Assembly (NCBI GenBank): GCA_011620705.1 | Contig: WOYR01000094.1 | Span: forward strand, 1 to 10,826 | Direction: 5' to 3' | Length of the DNA: 10,826 nucleotides | Source: Microbacteriaceae bacterium | GTDB lineage: Bacteria > Actinomycetota > Actinomycetes > Actinomycetales > Microbacteriaceae | In this document: one piece after another, positions 1 through 6,948 of the stretch | How positions within the stretch are numbered: position 1 is the first letter of the stretch | Layout: each line of letters starts with the position of its first letter | Translations under genes and position numbers: made by a program | The notes under the pieces: model-generated | What the model was told of the DNA's origin: nothing | The model's input: the letters and a program-made list of their open reading frames with translations, nothing else | The model's database searches: none

Positions 1-194
1 GTGCGGGCGTGCCCGGAGCGCGCCCTCAACGGCACGGCACCGAGACCGTCGATGAGCAGCACGATCGCGTGCGTCACGGACGGCAGCCCCAGCTCCCCAC
101 GGCGACCCTGCAATGCCTCGAGACAACTCGGCAGCACATCGGCCAGGCTGACCCGGTGCGCCAGACCTGATGGCAACGGGGCCGCCGGTAGCAT
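1..194 (-). CDS. Alkaline phosphatase superfamily / nucleotide pyrophosphatase-type phosphodiesterase, N-terminal fragment
   Basis: The minus strand is open from an ATG at 194-192 to the left edge, giving 64 residues beginning MLPAAPLPSGLAHRVSLADV. Residues 42-64 read HAIVLLIDGLG...RARSGHAR. A beta strand followed by IDGLG is the first metal-binding motif of type I phosphodiesterase/nucleotide pyrophosphatase proteins (alkaline phosphatase fold), with Asp49 the likely metal ligand. Members hydrolyse phosphodiester or phosphomonoester bonds; the substrate cannot be told here because the catalytic Thr and the later metal ligands lie outside the window. No signal peptide is visible in the fragment. 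There is no Shine-Dalgarno before the ATG, but TAGGAT sits 7 nt upstream, which suggests leaderless expression. The start is 12 bp from the divergent parC start. Family assignment is moderately sure; specific function is unknown. Confidence 0.72.
   Translation of the reverse strand, partial: MLPAAPLPSGLAHRVSLADVLPSCLEALQGRRGELGLPSVTHAIVLLIDGLGAVPLRARSGHAR
189..194 (+). promoter_or_regulatory. Candidate -10 element of parC (TAGCAT)
   Basis: TAGCAT fits the actinobacterial TANNNT -10 pattern and ends 12 nt before the parC ATG, which would give a leader of only about 6 nt. CTGATG at 167-172, 16 nt upstream, is a weak -35 match. No Shine-Dalgarno precedes parC, so a very short or absent leader is expected. 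The element overlaps the start codon of the divergent phosphodiesterase gene. Confidence 0.35.
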
Positions 195-201
195 GGCCCC
201 G

Positions 202-207
202 ATCCTA
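202..207 (-). promoter_or_regulatory. Candidate leaderless -10 element of the phosphodiesterase gene (TAGGAT)
   Basis: Read on the minus strand, TAGGAT is followed by exactly 7 nt and then the ATG. This is the geometry of leaderless actinobacterial transcripts, in which transcription starts at the start codon. The element overlaps the first base of the parC start codon. No convincing -35 is seen inside parC. Confidence 0.42.
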
Positions 208-2693
208 TGACTCCCCCCGATTCGACTCCCACCACCCCCGCCTCTTCGGCCGCCGGACCCGGCGAGCGCATCGAAGACATCGACGTCTCCGCCGAGATGC
301 AGGGCTCCTTCCTCGAGTACGCCTATTCGGTCATCTACTCCCGCGCCCTCCCCGATGCACGGGACGGGCTGAAGCCGGTGCAGCGCCGCATCCTGTTCCA
401 GATGAGCGAGATGGGGCTGCGCCCGGATCGCGGCCACATCAAGTCGGGACGCGTCGTCGGCGACGTGATGGGCAGGCTGCACCCGCACGGAGACAGCGCC
501 ATCTACGACGCGCTGGTGCGCCTTGCTCAGGACTTCACCATGCGCCTGCCGCTGATCGACGGCCACGGCAACTTCGGCTCGCTGGACGACGGCCCGGCGG
601 CCATGCGCTACACCGAGGCCCGGATGCAGGCGGCCGCCGTCGCCATGACCGACGGCCTCGACGAAGATGTCGTGGACTTCGTGCCCAACTACGACAACCA
701 GCTCACTCAGCCCGAGGTGCTTCCCGCGGCGTTCCCGAACCTTCTCGTCAACGGATCGAGCGGCATCGCGGTCGGCATGGCCACCAACATGGCGCCGCAC
801 AACCTGATCGAGGTGGTGGCCGCCGCGCGTCACCTGCTCGAGAACCCCGAGGCGACCCTCGACGAGCTGATGGCCTTCGTGCCCGGCCCCGATCTGCCCA
901 CCGGCGGCACGATCGTCGGCCTCGACGGCATCCGGGATGCATACGCGAGCGGCCGGGGATCCTTCAAGACCCGCGCGAAGGTGACGGTCGAGCAGCTCTC
1001 CGCCCGCCGCACCGGCCTGGTCGTCACCGAGCTGCCGTACCTCGTCGGCCCGGAGAAGGTCATCGAGAAGATCAAGGACGGTGTCAACAGCAGAAGGATC
1101 ACCGGCATCGCGGACATCACCGACCTCACCGACCGCAGAAACGGCCTGCGCCTGGTCATCGGCATCAAGACCGGCTTCAGCCCCGAGGGCGTGCTCGAGC
1201 AGCTGTACCGCCTGACCCCGCTCGAGGACGGCTTCTCGATCAACAACGTCGCGCTGGTGAACGGCGCCCCGCAGACTCTCGGCCTGCGCGAGCTGCTGCG
1301 CGTCTACCTCGATCACCGCATCTCGGTCGTCACCCGCCGTTCCCGCTACCGGCTGGCCCGCAGGCAGGAGCGCCTGCACCTGGTCGACGGCCTCCTCATC
1401 GCGATCATCGACATCGACGAGGTCATCCAGGTGGTGCGCAGCAGCGACGACACAGCCGCAGCGCGCACCCGGCTCATGGAGGTGTTCGACCTCAGCGTGC
1501 TGCAGGCCGACCACATCCTCGAGCTGCAGCTGCGCCGGCTGACCAGGTTCAGCAGGATCGAGCTGGAGACCGAGCGCGACAGGCTGCGGGCCGAGATCGC
1601 CGAGCTCGAGACCCTGCTGGCCTCGCCCACGGCGCTCCGCGCCCTGGTGGGAGATGAGTTGGATGAGGTGGCCGAGCGGTTCGGCACCCCGCGTCGGACG
1701 CTGCTGACCGAGGCCAGGGCCGGCGCCGCGGTGACCCCGGCGCAGCGGCGGGCTGCCGCATCCGGAGGCCCGGCCCTGGAGATCGAGGACCTGCCGACCA
1801 TCGTGGTGCTCTCGACCACGGGGCGGGTGGTGCGCGTCGACCTGCCGGAGGGCGCAGAGCCGCCGAGCCGGGCGGCTCGCCGCAGCAAGCACGACGCCAT
1901 CATGTCGACGGTCCTCACGACCTCCCGCGGCGAGCTCGGCGCGATCACCTCGCGCGGTCGGCTCGTGCGGTTCACCCCGGTGGACCTGCCCGCCGTTCCT
2001 GCCAACTCGGTCCAGCTGGCCGCCGGCGCGCGCATCGCCGACTACCTCGGGCTGGGCGACAGGACGGAGCGCGTCGTGGGCCTGGTGTCGCTGGCCTCCG
2101 AGCTGCCGATCGCGCTCGGGACCGCACAGGGCGTCGTCAAACGCGTCGCACCCGGCGGCTACCCGAGCCGCCCCGACTTCGAGATCATCGCCCTCAAGCC
2201 CGGTGACGAGGTCGTCGGGGCGAGCCAGGGCGGGGACGCCGAAGAGCTCGTCTTCGTGACCTCCGATGCCCAACTGCTGCGCTTCGGCGCCGCCCAGGTG
2301 CGCCCGCAGGGCGTTGCTGCGGGCGGGATGGCGGGGATCAAGCTGGGCGCGAAGGCATCCGTGATCTTCTTCGGCGCTGTCGATCCGGGCGCCGAGGTCT
2401 CCGTGGTGACGATCTCCGCACCCGCCGACACCCTTCCCGGCTCCGACCCCGGGCGCGCCAAGGTGTCCGCGCTGAGCGAGTTCCCCGGCAAGGGGCGCGC
2501 GACGGGCGGGGTGCGGGCGCACAGCTTCCTCAAGGGCGAGGACGCCCTGGCTCTCGCCTGGGTCGGGCCGACTCCCGCTCTCGCGGTCGGCGATGACGGC
2601 GCAGCGCGCACGCTGCCAGGATCCGGAGCGAGGCGCGATGCATCCGGCACCCCGATCGACGGCGTAGTCGGCAGTATCGGCCGCAGCCTGTAG
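207..2693 (+). CDS. parC: DNA topoisomerase IV subunit A
   Basis: This is the 828-residue breakage-reunion subunit of a type IIA topoisomerase, which with ParE decatenates replicated chromosomes. After a Pro/Thr/Ser-rich tail (1-20) comes the winged-helix/tower core, about 30-480. SRALPDARDGLKPVQRR at 45-61 holds the conserved catalytic Arg region. HPHGDSAIYD at 92-101 is the quinolone-determining region, with susceptible-type Ser97 and Asp101. AMRYTEARM at 132-140 carries the DNA-linking Tyr135. IAVGMATNMAPHN lies at 187-199, and a charged coiled-coil-like stretch at 445-472. Residues about 525-820 form the C-terminal beta-pinwheel, with blade motifs such as VVLSTTGRVVRVDL and RPQGVAAGGMAGIKL. 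The GyrA box (QRRGGKG) is absent, favouring ParC over GyrA. A stop (TAG 189-191) lies in frame just upstream, so ATG 207 is the first possible start. The gene converges on the esterase with a 51-bp gap that holds only small G/C palindromes and no clear terminator. Confidence 0.95.
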   Translation: MTPPDSTPTTPASSAAGPGERIEDIDVSAEMQGSFLEYAYSVIYSRALPDARDGLKPVQRRILFQMSEMGLRPDRGHIKSGRVVGDVMGRLHPHGDSAIYDALVRLAQDFTMRLPLIDGHGNFGSLDDGPAAMRYTEARMQAAAVAMTDGLDEDVVDFVPNYDNQLTQPEVLPAAFPNLLVNGSSGIAVGMATNMAPHNLIEVVAAARHLLENPEATLDELMAFVPGPDLPTGGTIVGLDGIRDAYASGRGSFKTRAKVTVEQLSARRTGLVVTELPYLVGPEKVIEKIKDGVNSRRITGIADITDLTDRRNGLRLVIGIKTGFSPEGVLEQLYRLTPLEDGFSINNVALVNGAPQTLGLRELLRVYLDHRISVVTRRSRYRLARRQERLHLVDGLLIAIIDIDEVIQVVRSSDDTAAARTRLMEVFDLSVLQADHILELQLRRLTRFSRIELETERDRLRAEIAELETLLASPTALRALVGDELDEVAERFGTPRRTLLTEARAGAAVTPAQRRAAASGGPALEIEDLPTIVVLSTTGRVVRVDLPEGAEPPSRAARRSKHDAIMSTVLTTSRGELGAITSRGRLVRFTPVDLPAVPANSVQLAAGARIADYLGLGDRTERVVGLVSLASELPIALGTAQGVVKRVAPGGYPSRPDFEIIALKPGDEVVGASQGGDAEELVFVTSDAQLLRFGAAQVRPQGVAAGGMAGIKLGAKASVIFFGAVDPGAEVSVVTISAPADTLPGSDPGRAKVSALSEFPGKGRATGGVRAHSFLKGEDALALAWVGPTPALAVGDDGAARTLPGSGARRDASGTPIDGVVGSIGRSL

Positions 2694-2744
2694 CGCCGCT
2701 GCATGGACGCCGTCGGCGGCCCGATCCAGCCGGTGCCGCGCGCC

Positions 2745-4277
2745 TCAGATGTGCGGCACGAACTCGCGCCAGGCGAGCCGGCGCTCTGAGCGCGGGTCCT
2801 CCTCGATCCGGTCCTGGGCGTCGATGATGAGGGTGGATCGGTGCTCCTCGGTGTACGGCGGCCAGTCGGCATCGACGGTCCCCTCGCGCGCGAAGCGCAG
2901 CCAGTTGGCGCGCATGCGGCGCCCGGTGCGCTCGAAATCCCGGTAGCCGCCGAGGGAACCCATCACCCGGCCGAAGGGGGTGCGGGCGCGGTCGAAGACG
3001 GCGAACAGCTCGATGCCGTGGGTGGCATCCAGCCCCAGCATCCTGGCGAGGCGCGGCGCGATGTCGAAGCGGTAGAAGTGCACGGAGGCATAGCGCGAGT
3101 GGCCTTCCGCGACCTCGATCGAGGGAAACCAGAAGGCGTAGTCGCCGGCGAAGTCGGCACGGCCGCGCCGCGTCGGCAGGTGCGGGTACTGCGCCGCCAG
3201 CGCGCGGGCGAGCTGCCTGCGCGTCTTCACGAAGACGCCCTGGATCCGGACGGGCGTCGTCGCCAGGATGTCCAGCCGCCCGCGGAACAGCGAGCCCTCG
3301 CGGTCGTTGGTGCCGATGATCAGTGGAACCCTGTGCGCCGTCCCGTCCGCGAAGGCGAGGACGGGGCGCTCCGGCAGGAACTCGCCGTCGATGCTCGGGC
3401 ACAGGGCGATCGTCCCTGGCACGCGATCCGGGGTCTCGCGCATGGTGCGGCTCGTCGCGGCGACCAACTGCGCCACGGTGGCCGTGTGCAGCAGTGATGC
3501 CGCCTCGGCGTCCGTCTCCGGTGCCGCGCCGCCGACCACCTGGGCCAGCATCTGCACGAAGTCGGCGCCCCATCGTGCGGTGACCTCGGCGTCGTAGACC
3601 GCCTCGGCGGGCGCGCTCTCCGCGATGGCGCGCGCGAACAGGCCGCGCGCGGACGGGACGCACATGAGCGTGGTCACGGCGTTGCCGCCCGCCGACTCTC
3701 CGAACAGGGTCACATTGCCGGGATCGCCCCCGAAGGCGCGGATGTTGTCGCGCACCCACTCGAGCGCCGCCACCATGTCGCGCAGGCCGAGGTTGCTCTC
3801 GATCGGGCGTTCCGCGCTCGAGTACCGGGACAGGTCGAGGAAGCCGAAGGCGCCCAGCCGGTAGTTGAAGTTGACGAAGACGACGCCGCCCTCGCGCACC
3901 AGTGCCTCGCCCTGCTGGGGCATCTCGCGCGATGAGCCGACCGCGTAGGCGCCCCCGTGGATGAAGACCATCACCGGCCGCGGACGAGGCGTCGCGAACC
4001 GCGGGGCGATCACGTTCAGGCTGAGGCAGTCCTCGGAGCCGCGGCCGGCGCTGCCGGGCCCGGGTGCGATGGCGCCGCGGCCCTGGGGGGCGACCGGTCC
4101 GAACTGCGCGGCGCTGCGGACGCCCTCCCAGGGCAGCACAGGCTGCGGGGCGCGGAAGCGGTTCCGGCCCCCCGCCGGCGCGGCGTACGGGATGCCGCGC
4201 CACATGCGCAGACCGCGCCGCAGGACCCCCTCGATGCGGCCGCCGGTCACATCGACCGTCAGCGCATCCCGTTCCAT
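2745..4277 (-). CDS. Type-B carboxylesterase (COesterase family)
   Basis: This 510-residue alpha/beta-hydrolase of the carboxylesterase/lipase type-B family hydrolyses carboxylic esters; natural substrate unknown. Visible features are SEDCLSLNV at 81-89 (second family signature), the oxyanion-hole motif HGGA at 107-110, the nucleophile elbow FGESAGGN at 192-199 with Ser195, GTNDREGSLF at 322-331 with the likely acid Glu327, and THGIELFAVF at 419-428 with the likely His420. The triad is therefore complete. There is no signal peptide, so the protein is probably cytoplasmic. The frame is open a further 27 codons upstream to 4358. I chose the ATG at 4277 because homologous sequence begins about there and a TAGTCT -10 element sits 7 nt before it, suggesting a leaderless message. 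It lies 94 bp downstream of parE on the same strand, but its own promoter suggests separate expression. Nothing connects it functionally with the topoisomerase genes. Confidence 0.9.
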   Translation of the reverse strand: MERDALTVDVTGGRIEGVLRRGLRMWRGIPYAAPAGGRNRFRAPQPVLPWEGVRSAAQFGPVAPQGRGAIAPGPGSAGRGSEDCLSLNVIAPRFATPRPRPVMVFIHGGAYAVGSSREMPQQGEALVREGGVVFVNFNYRLGAFGFLDLSRYSSAERPIESNLGLRDMVAALEWVRDNIRAFGGDPGNVTLFGESAGGNAVTTLMCVPSARGLFARAIAESAPAEAVYDAEVTARWGADFVQMLAQVVGGAAPETDAEAASLLHTATVAQLVAATSRTMRETPDRVPGTIALCPSIDGEFLPERPVLAFADGTAHRVPLIIGTNDREGSLFRGRLDILATTPVRIQGVFVKTRRQLARALAAQYPHLPTRRGRADFAGDYAFWFPSIEVAEGHSRYASVHFYRFDIAPRLARMLGLDATHGIELFAVFDRARTPFGRVMGSLGGYRDFERTGRRMRANWLRFAREGTVDADWPPYTEEHRSTLIIDAQDRIEEDPRSERRLAWREFVPHI

Positions 4278-4284
4278 GGTGAAA

Positions 4285-4290
4285 AGACTA
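4285..4290 (-). promoter_or_regulatory. Leaderless -10 element of the carboxylesterase gene (TAGTCT)
   Basis: On the minus strand TAGTCT is followed by TTTCACC (7 nt) and then the ATG at 4277. This TANNNT-N7-ATG geometry supports both the chosen start and a leaderless transcript, and no Shine-Dalgarno is present. No good -35 is visible; that region is instead occupied by an inverted repeat (4302-4315). Confidence 0.5.
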
Positions 4291-4301
4291 CGTCTGCGAA
4301 A

Positions 4302-4315
4302 CCGGCATCCGCCGG
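4302..4315. repeat. Inverted repeat upstream of the carboxylesterase promoter
   Basis: CCGGC-ATCC-GCCGG is a perfect 5-bp inverted repeat with a 4-nt loop, placed 12-25 bp upstream of the esterase -10, where the spacer and -35 would be. On the minus strand TTTCGC follows it, so it could be a weak terminator for parE. It could equally be an operator for the esterase. A longer-range CCCCG/CGGGG pair (4321-4325 and 4351-4355) nearer the parE stop is a second weak terminator candidate. Confidence 0.3.
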
Positions 4316-4371
4316 ACTCACCCCGAACAGGACTCGGCTGACCGGCGAAGCGGGGCATCCGATGAGAACAG

Positions 4372-6486
4372 CTACACGTCGACCCGGCTGAGGTCCAGCC
4401 CCTGCCCCGCGATGATGAAGTCCTTGCGGGGCGCGACGTCGTTGCCCATCAGCAGCTCGAAGACGGCAGCGGCCTGCTCGGCGTCGGGGACGCGCACCCG
4501 GCGCAGGGTGCGGTGCGCGCGGCTCATCGTGGTCTCGGCCAGCTGATCTGCGTCCATCTCGCCCAGTCCCTTGTAGCGCTGGATCGGATCCTGGTAGCGC
4601 TTGCCTGCCTTTCTGAGCGAGGCGAGCACCCCGTTCAACTCGGCCTCGGAGTAGGTGTAGATCGTCTCGTTCGGCTTGGAGCCCGGGTTCATCACCACCA
4701 CGCGGTGCAAGGGCGGAACCGCCGAGTAGACACGGCCCTGGGTGATCATCTCGGGCATGTAGCGGAAGAACAGGGTGAGCAGGAGCGTGCGGATGTGCGC
4801 GCCGTCCACGTCGGCGTCGGCCATGATGATGACCTTGCCGTAGCGGGCCTGCGCGATGTCGAAGGTCCGGCCGGATCCCGCGCCGATCACCTGGATGATC
4901 GAGGCGCACTCCGCATTGGAGAGCATGTCGCTCACCGAGGCCTTCTGCACGTTGAGGATCTTGCCGCGGATCGGCAGCAGCGCCTGGTACTCGGAGTCCC
5001 GCCCGAGCTTGGCGGTGCCCAGGGCCGAGTCGCCCTCGACGATGAAGAGCTCGGTGCTCGCGACATCCGTGGAACGGCAGTCGACGAGCTTCGCCGGCAG
5101 CGATGAGCTCTCCAGCGCGTTCTTGCGGCGCTGGGTCTCCTTGTGCGCACGTGCCGAGATGCGGCTCTTCATCTCGGCGACGATCTTGTCGAGCACCAGC
5201 GCCGACTGCGCCCTGTCGTCGCGCTTCGGGCTGGCGAAGCGCTCGGCCATCGCAGTGGCCACAGTGCTCGCCACGATCGCGCGCACGGCCGGCGTGCCGA
5301 GCACCTCCTTGGTCTGGCCTTCGAACTGCGGCTCGGGCAGGCGGACGGTGAGCACGGCGGTGAGGCCGGCCAGGATGTCCTCCTTCTCGAGCCTTTCGGT
5401 GCTGTTGGCGCCCGTGCCCACCTTGAGGCGGCGGGCGTTCTTCTCCACCTCGGCGCGCAGGAACTTCATCAGCCCCTGCTCGAACCCCGCCTGGTGGGTG
5501 CCGCCCTTTGGCGTCGCGATGATGTTGACGAAGCTGCGGAACACGGTGTCGTAGCCGACTCCCCACCGCAGGGCGATGTCCACCTCGCACTCGCGGCTGA
5601 GCTCGGTGGCGACCATGTGGCCGCTCTCGTTCAGCACCGGCACGGTCTCCGTGTACGAGCCGGTGCCCTGAATGCGCCAGGTGCTCGTGAGCGGGGCGTC
5701 TGGCGCGAGGAAGTCGACGAACTCGCTGATGCCGCCGGCGAATCCGAAGGTCTCCCTGTCGCCCTGCCCGTCCTGACCGGCGCCGGCGCGCCTGTCCAGG
5801 ATGTCGATGCCGAGCCCCGGCACCAGGAACGCGGTCTGCCGCGCCCTGTCGACCAGCTCCTCGAGCTGGAAGGCTGCACCCTTCGTGAAGATCTGCGGGT
5901 CGGCCCAATACCGGATGCGCGTGCCCGTCACGCCCTTCGCGACCTTGCCCACGACCCGGAGCTCGCTGTTGGACACGTAGGGGGCGAACGGGGCATCCGG
6001 GGTCGGCCGCGCAGGATCGGCATCCGCGAACACACCGGGCTCGCCGCGGTGGAACGACATCGCCCAGGTCTTGCCGTCCCGGTCGACCTCGACGTCGAGG
6101 CGTTCGCTCAGCGCGTTGACCACCGAGGCCCCGACGCCGTGCAGGCCGCCCGATGCGGCATAGGAGCCGGATCCGAACTTGCCGCCGGCGTGCAGCTTGG
6201 TGAAGACCACCTCGACGCCGCTGAGCCCGGTCTTCGGTTCGATGTCGACCGGGATGCCGCGGGCCGTGTCGCGCACCTCGACGCTGGCATCCGGATGCAG
6301 CAGCACCTCGATGCGCGAGCCGTATCCGGCCAGCGCCTCGTCCACCGAGTTGTCGATGATCTCCCACATGCAGTGCATCAGCCCGCGCGAATCGGTGGAG
6401 CCGATGTACATGCCCGGCCGCTTGCGCACCGCCTCCAGCCCCTCCAGCACACTGAGGTGGCGGGCGTTGTAGTCGGCGTTCGTCAC
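4372..6486 (-). CDS. parE: DNA topoisomerase IV subunit B (ATPase subunit)
   Basis: This 704-residue GyrB/ParE protein powers strand passage by ATP binding and dimerisation and partners ParC. The N-terminal GHKL ATPase holds RKRPGMYIGS (21-30), WEIIDNSVDEA (41-51; Glu42 catalytic, Asn46 for magnesium), RDTARGIPVD (72-81) and GGLHGVGASVVNAL (113-126). The transducer ends with the ATP-contacting QTK (391-393). The TOPRIM domain has EGDSA (484-488), PIRGKILN (505-512) and DADVDGAHIRTLLL (557-570), followed by QRYKGLGEM (636-644). Length fits ParE without the E. coli-type GyrB insertion. The GTG start at 6486 is fixed by a strong Shine-Dalgarno 8 nt upstream. The usual Asp-Asn/Asp-Gly-Arg-Gly nucleotide motif is Asp-Thr-Ala-Arg-Gly here. 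A call of GyrB is less likely because gyrB normally sits near dnaA/recF and the GyrA-like subunit in this window is ParC-type. Confidence 0.95.
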   Translation of the reverse strand: MTNADYNARHLSVLEGLEAVRKRPGMYIGSTDSRGLMHCMWEIIDNSVDEALAGYGSRIEVLLHPDASVEVRDTARGIPVDIEPKTGLSGVEVVFTKLHAGGKFGSGSYAASGGLHGVGASVVNALSERLDVEVDRDGKTWAMSFHRGEPGVFADADPARPTPDAPFAPYVSNSELRVVGKVAKGVTGTRIRYWADPQIFTKGAAFQLEELVDRARQTAFLVPGLGIDILDRRAGAGQDGQGDRETFGFAGGISEFVDFLAPDAPLTSTWRIQGTGSYTETVPVLNESGHMVATELSRECEVDIALRWGVGYDTVFRSFVNIIATPKGGTHQAGFEQGLMKFLRAEVEKNARRLKVGTGANSTERLEKEDILAGLTAVLTVRLPEPQFEGQTKEVLGTPAVRAIVASTVATAMAERFASPKRDDRAQSALVLDKIVAEMKSRISARAHKETQRRKNALESSSLPAKLVDCRSTDVASTELFIVEGDSALGTAKLGRDSEYQALLPIRGKILNVQKASVSDMLSNAECASIIQVIGAGSGRTFDIAQARYGKVIIMADADVDGAHIRTLLLTLFFRYMPEMITQGRVYSAVPPLHRVVVMNPGSKPNETIYTYSEAELNGVLASLRKAGKRYQDPIQRYKGLGEMDADQLAETTMSRAHRTLRRVRVPDAEQAAAVFELLMGNDVAPRKDFIIAGQGLDLSRVDV

Positions 6487-6494
6487 GGACGACG

Positions 6495-6502
6495 CTCCTT
6501 CT
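6495..6502 (-). promoter_or_regulatory. Shine-Dalgarno of parE
   Basis: On the minus strand AGAAGGAG lies 8 nt before the GTG at 6486. It decides the GTG start and contrasts with the leaderless-looking starts of parC and the esterase. Confidence 0.75.
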
Positions 6503-6513
6503 GGGGCTGCATC

Positions 6514-6550
6514 ACGACGGGGGCGGGAGATGGTCGCAGAGGACCGTCGT
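6514..6550. repeat. Inverted repeat in the parE leader
   Basis: ACGACGG (6514-6520) and CCGTCGT (6544-6550) are perfect 7-bp inverted arms around a 23-nt loop. If transcription starts near 6546 from the TAGTCT element, the outer arm falls at the transcript start and the inner arm 12-18 nt before the Shine-Dalgarno. It could be a leader stem or an operator; significance is uncertain in DNA this rich in G and C. Confidence 0.22.
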
Positions 6551-6552
6551 CA

Positions 6553-6558
6553 AGACTA
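6553..6558 (-). promoter_or_regulatory. Candidate -10 element of parE (TAGTCT)
   Basis: TAGTCT on the minus strand matches TANNNT and is the same hexamer as at the esterase promoter. It would give a leader of about 60 nt that includes the Shine-Dalgarno. No recognisable -35 is found 16-18 nt upstream. Confidence 0.35.
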
Positions 6559-6629
6559 CGGCGAGCGGCCGACGCCGTTCGGCGCGACACCCCCGATGGC
6601 CTGCCGGGTACGCGGTCAGCGAAATGCAA

Positions 6630-6651
6630 CGTCCATGACACGTCCCTGACA
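6630..6651 (+). repeat. Two 11-bp direct repeats upstream of the small zinc-finger gene
   Basis: CGTCCATGACA is followed at once by CGTCCCTGACA, one mismatch in 11. The repeat period equals about one turn of the helix, the layout of many tandem activator or response-regulator sites. They lie 60-82 bp before the start at 6712. CTGACA within copy 2 resembles a -35, but no good -10 lies 16-18 nt further on; TAGACG at 6674-6679 is 22 nt away. The rest of the 6487-6711 gap shows only a small CGCC-GTTC-GGCG stem (6574-6585). Confidence 0.3.
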
Positions 6652-6711
6652 CAGCACGGTGGTTGGATGGGCGTAGACGGAGCGTGACAACAGAGCCCGA
6701 GGGAGCACATC

Positions 6712-6948
6712 ATGAGCCAGATCACCGACACCATCGACGAACTCGAACTGCCCTCGCTCACCGCGCTCGATCGCTGCGACAGCTGCGGCGCCCAGGCGTA
6801 CGTCCGTGTCACCCTCGCCTCGGGCGACCTGCTCTTCTGCGCCCACCACGGTGCGAAGTTCAAGGAGAAGCTCGCTCCCACCGCCCTGGCCTGGCACGAC
6901 GAGACGGACCGGCTCACCGAGTCGAACGCCCGCAACATCGCCGACTGA
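6712..6948 (+). CDS. Small conserved zinc-finger-like protein (DUF7455-type)
   Basis: This is a 78-residue protein with the ATG preceded by a strong Shine-Dalgarno GAGGGAG (6699-6705), spacing 6 nt. Residues 21-26 (RCDSCG) and 42-47 (FCAHHG) place Cys22, Cys25, Cys43, His45 and His46 as a CxxC...CxHH set that probably binds zinc. Short beta strands (AYVRVTL, GDLLFC) lie between the two halves, and a charged, probably helical tail follows. Proteins of this design, often annotated as DUF7455 or hypothetical, are common near sigA in actinobacteria; their role is not known to me. The acidic N-terminal tail and small size would fit a binding or regulatory partner rather than an enzyme. It is divergent from parE and convergent with gatD. 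Its TGA stop lies inside the first copy of an 18-bp tandem repeat. Confidence 0.85.
   Translation: MSQITDTIDELELPSLTALDRCDSCGAQAYVRVTLASGDLLFCAHHGAKFKEKLAPTALAWHDETDRLTESNARNIAD

Noticed and set aside
170..1657. A 495-codon frame overlapping parC in another frame, beginning at ATG 170
   Set aside because: The Arg/Pro/Gly/His-rich composition is a shadow of the parC frame; parC has complete catalytic motifs.
207..2693. Calling this gene gyrA
   Set aside because: There is no QRRGGKG GyrA box, and the other subunit lies nearby as a ParE-type gene away from any dnaA/recF context.
2530..4203. A 557-codon minus-strand frame across the esterase
   Set aside because: It is an Arg/Pro-rich shadow in a different frame, while the esterase frame shows the full catalytic triad.
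4278..4358. A 27-residue N-terminal extension of the carboxylesterase
   Set aside because: It is Arg/Gly/Pro-rich without family similarity, and the TAGTCT-N7-ATG signal supports the start at 4277.
5143..6687. A 514-codon open frame on the plus strand, antisense to parE
   Set aside because: The protein has no family features, and long antisense frames are expected opposite high-GC genes with strong third-position bias. parE is certain on the other strand.
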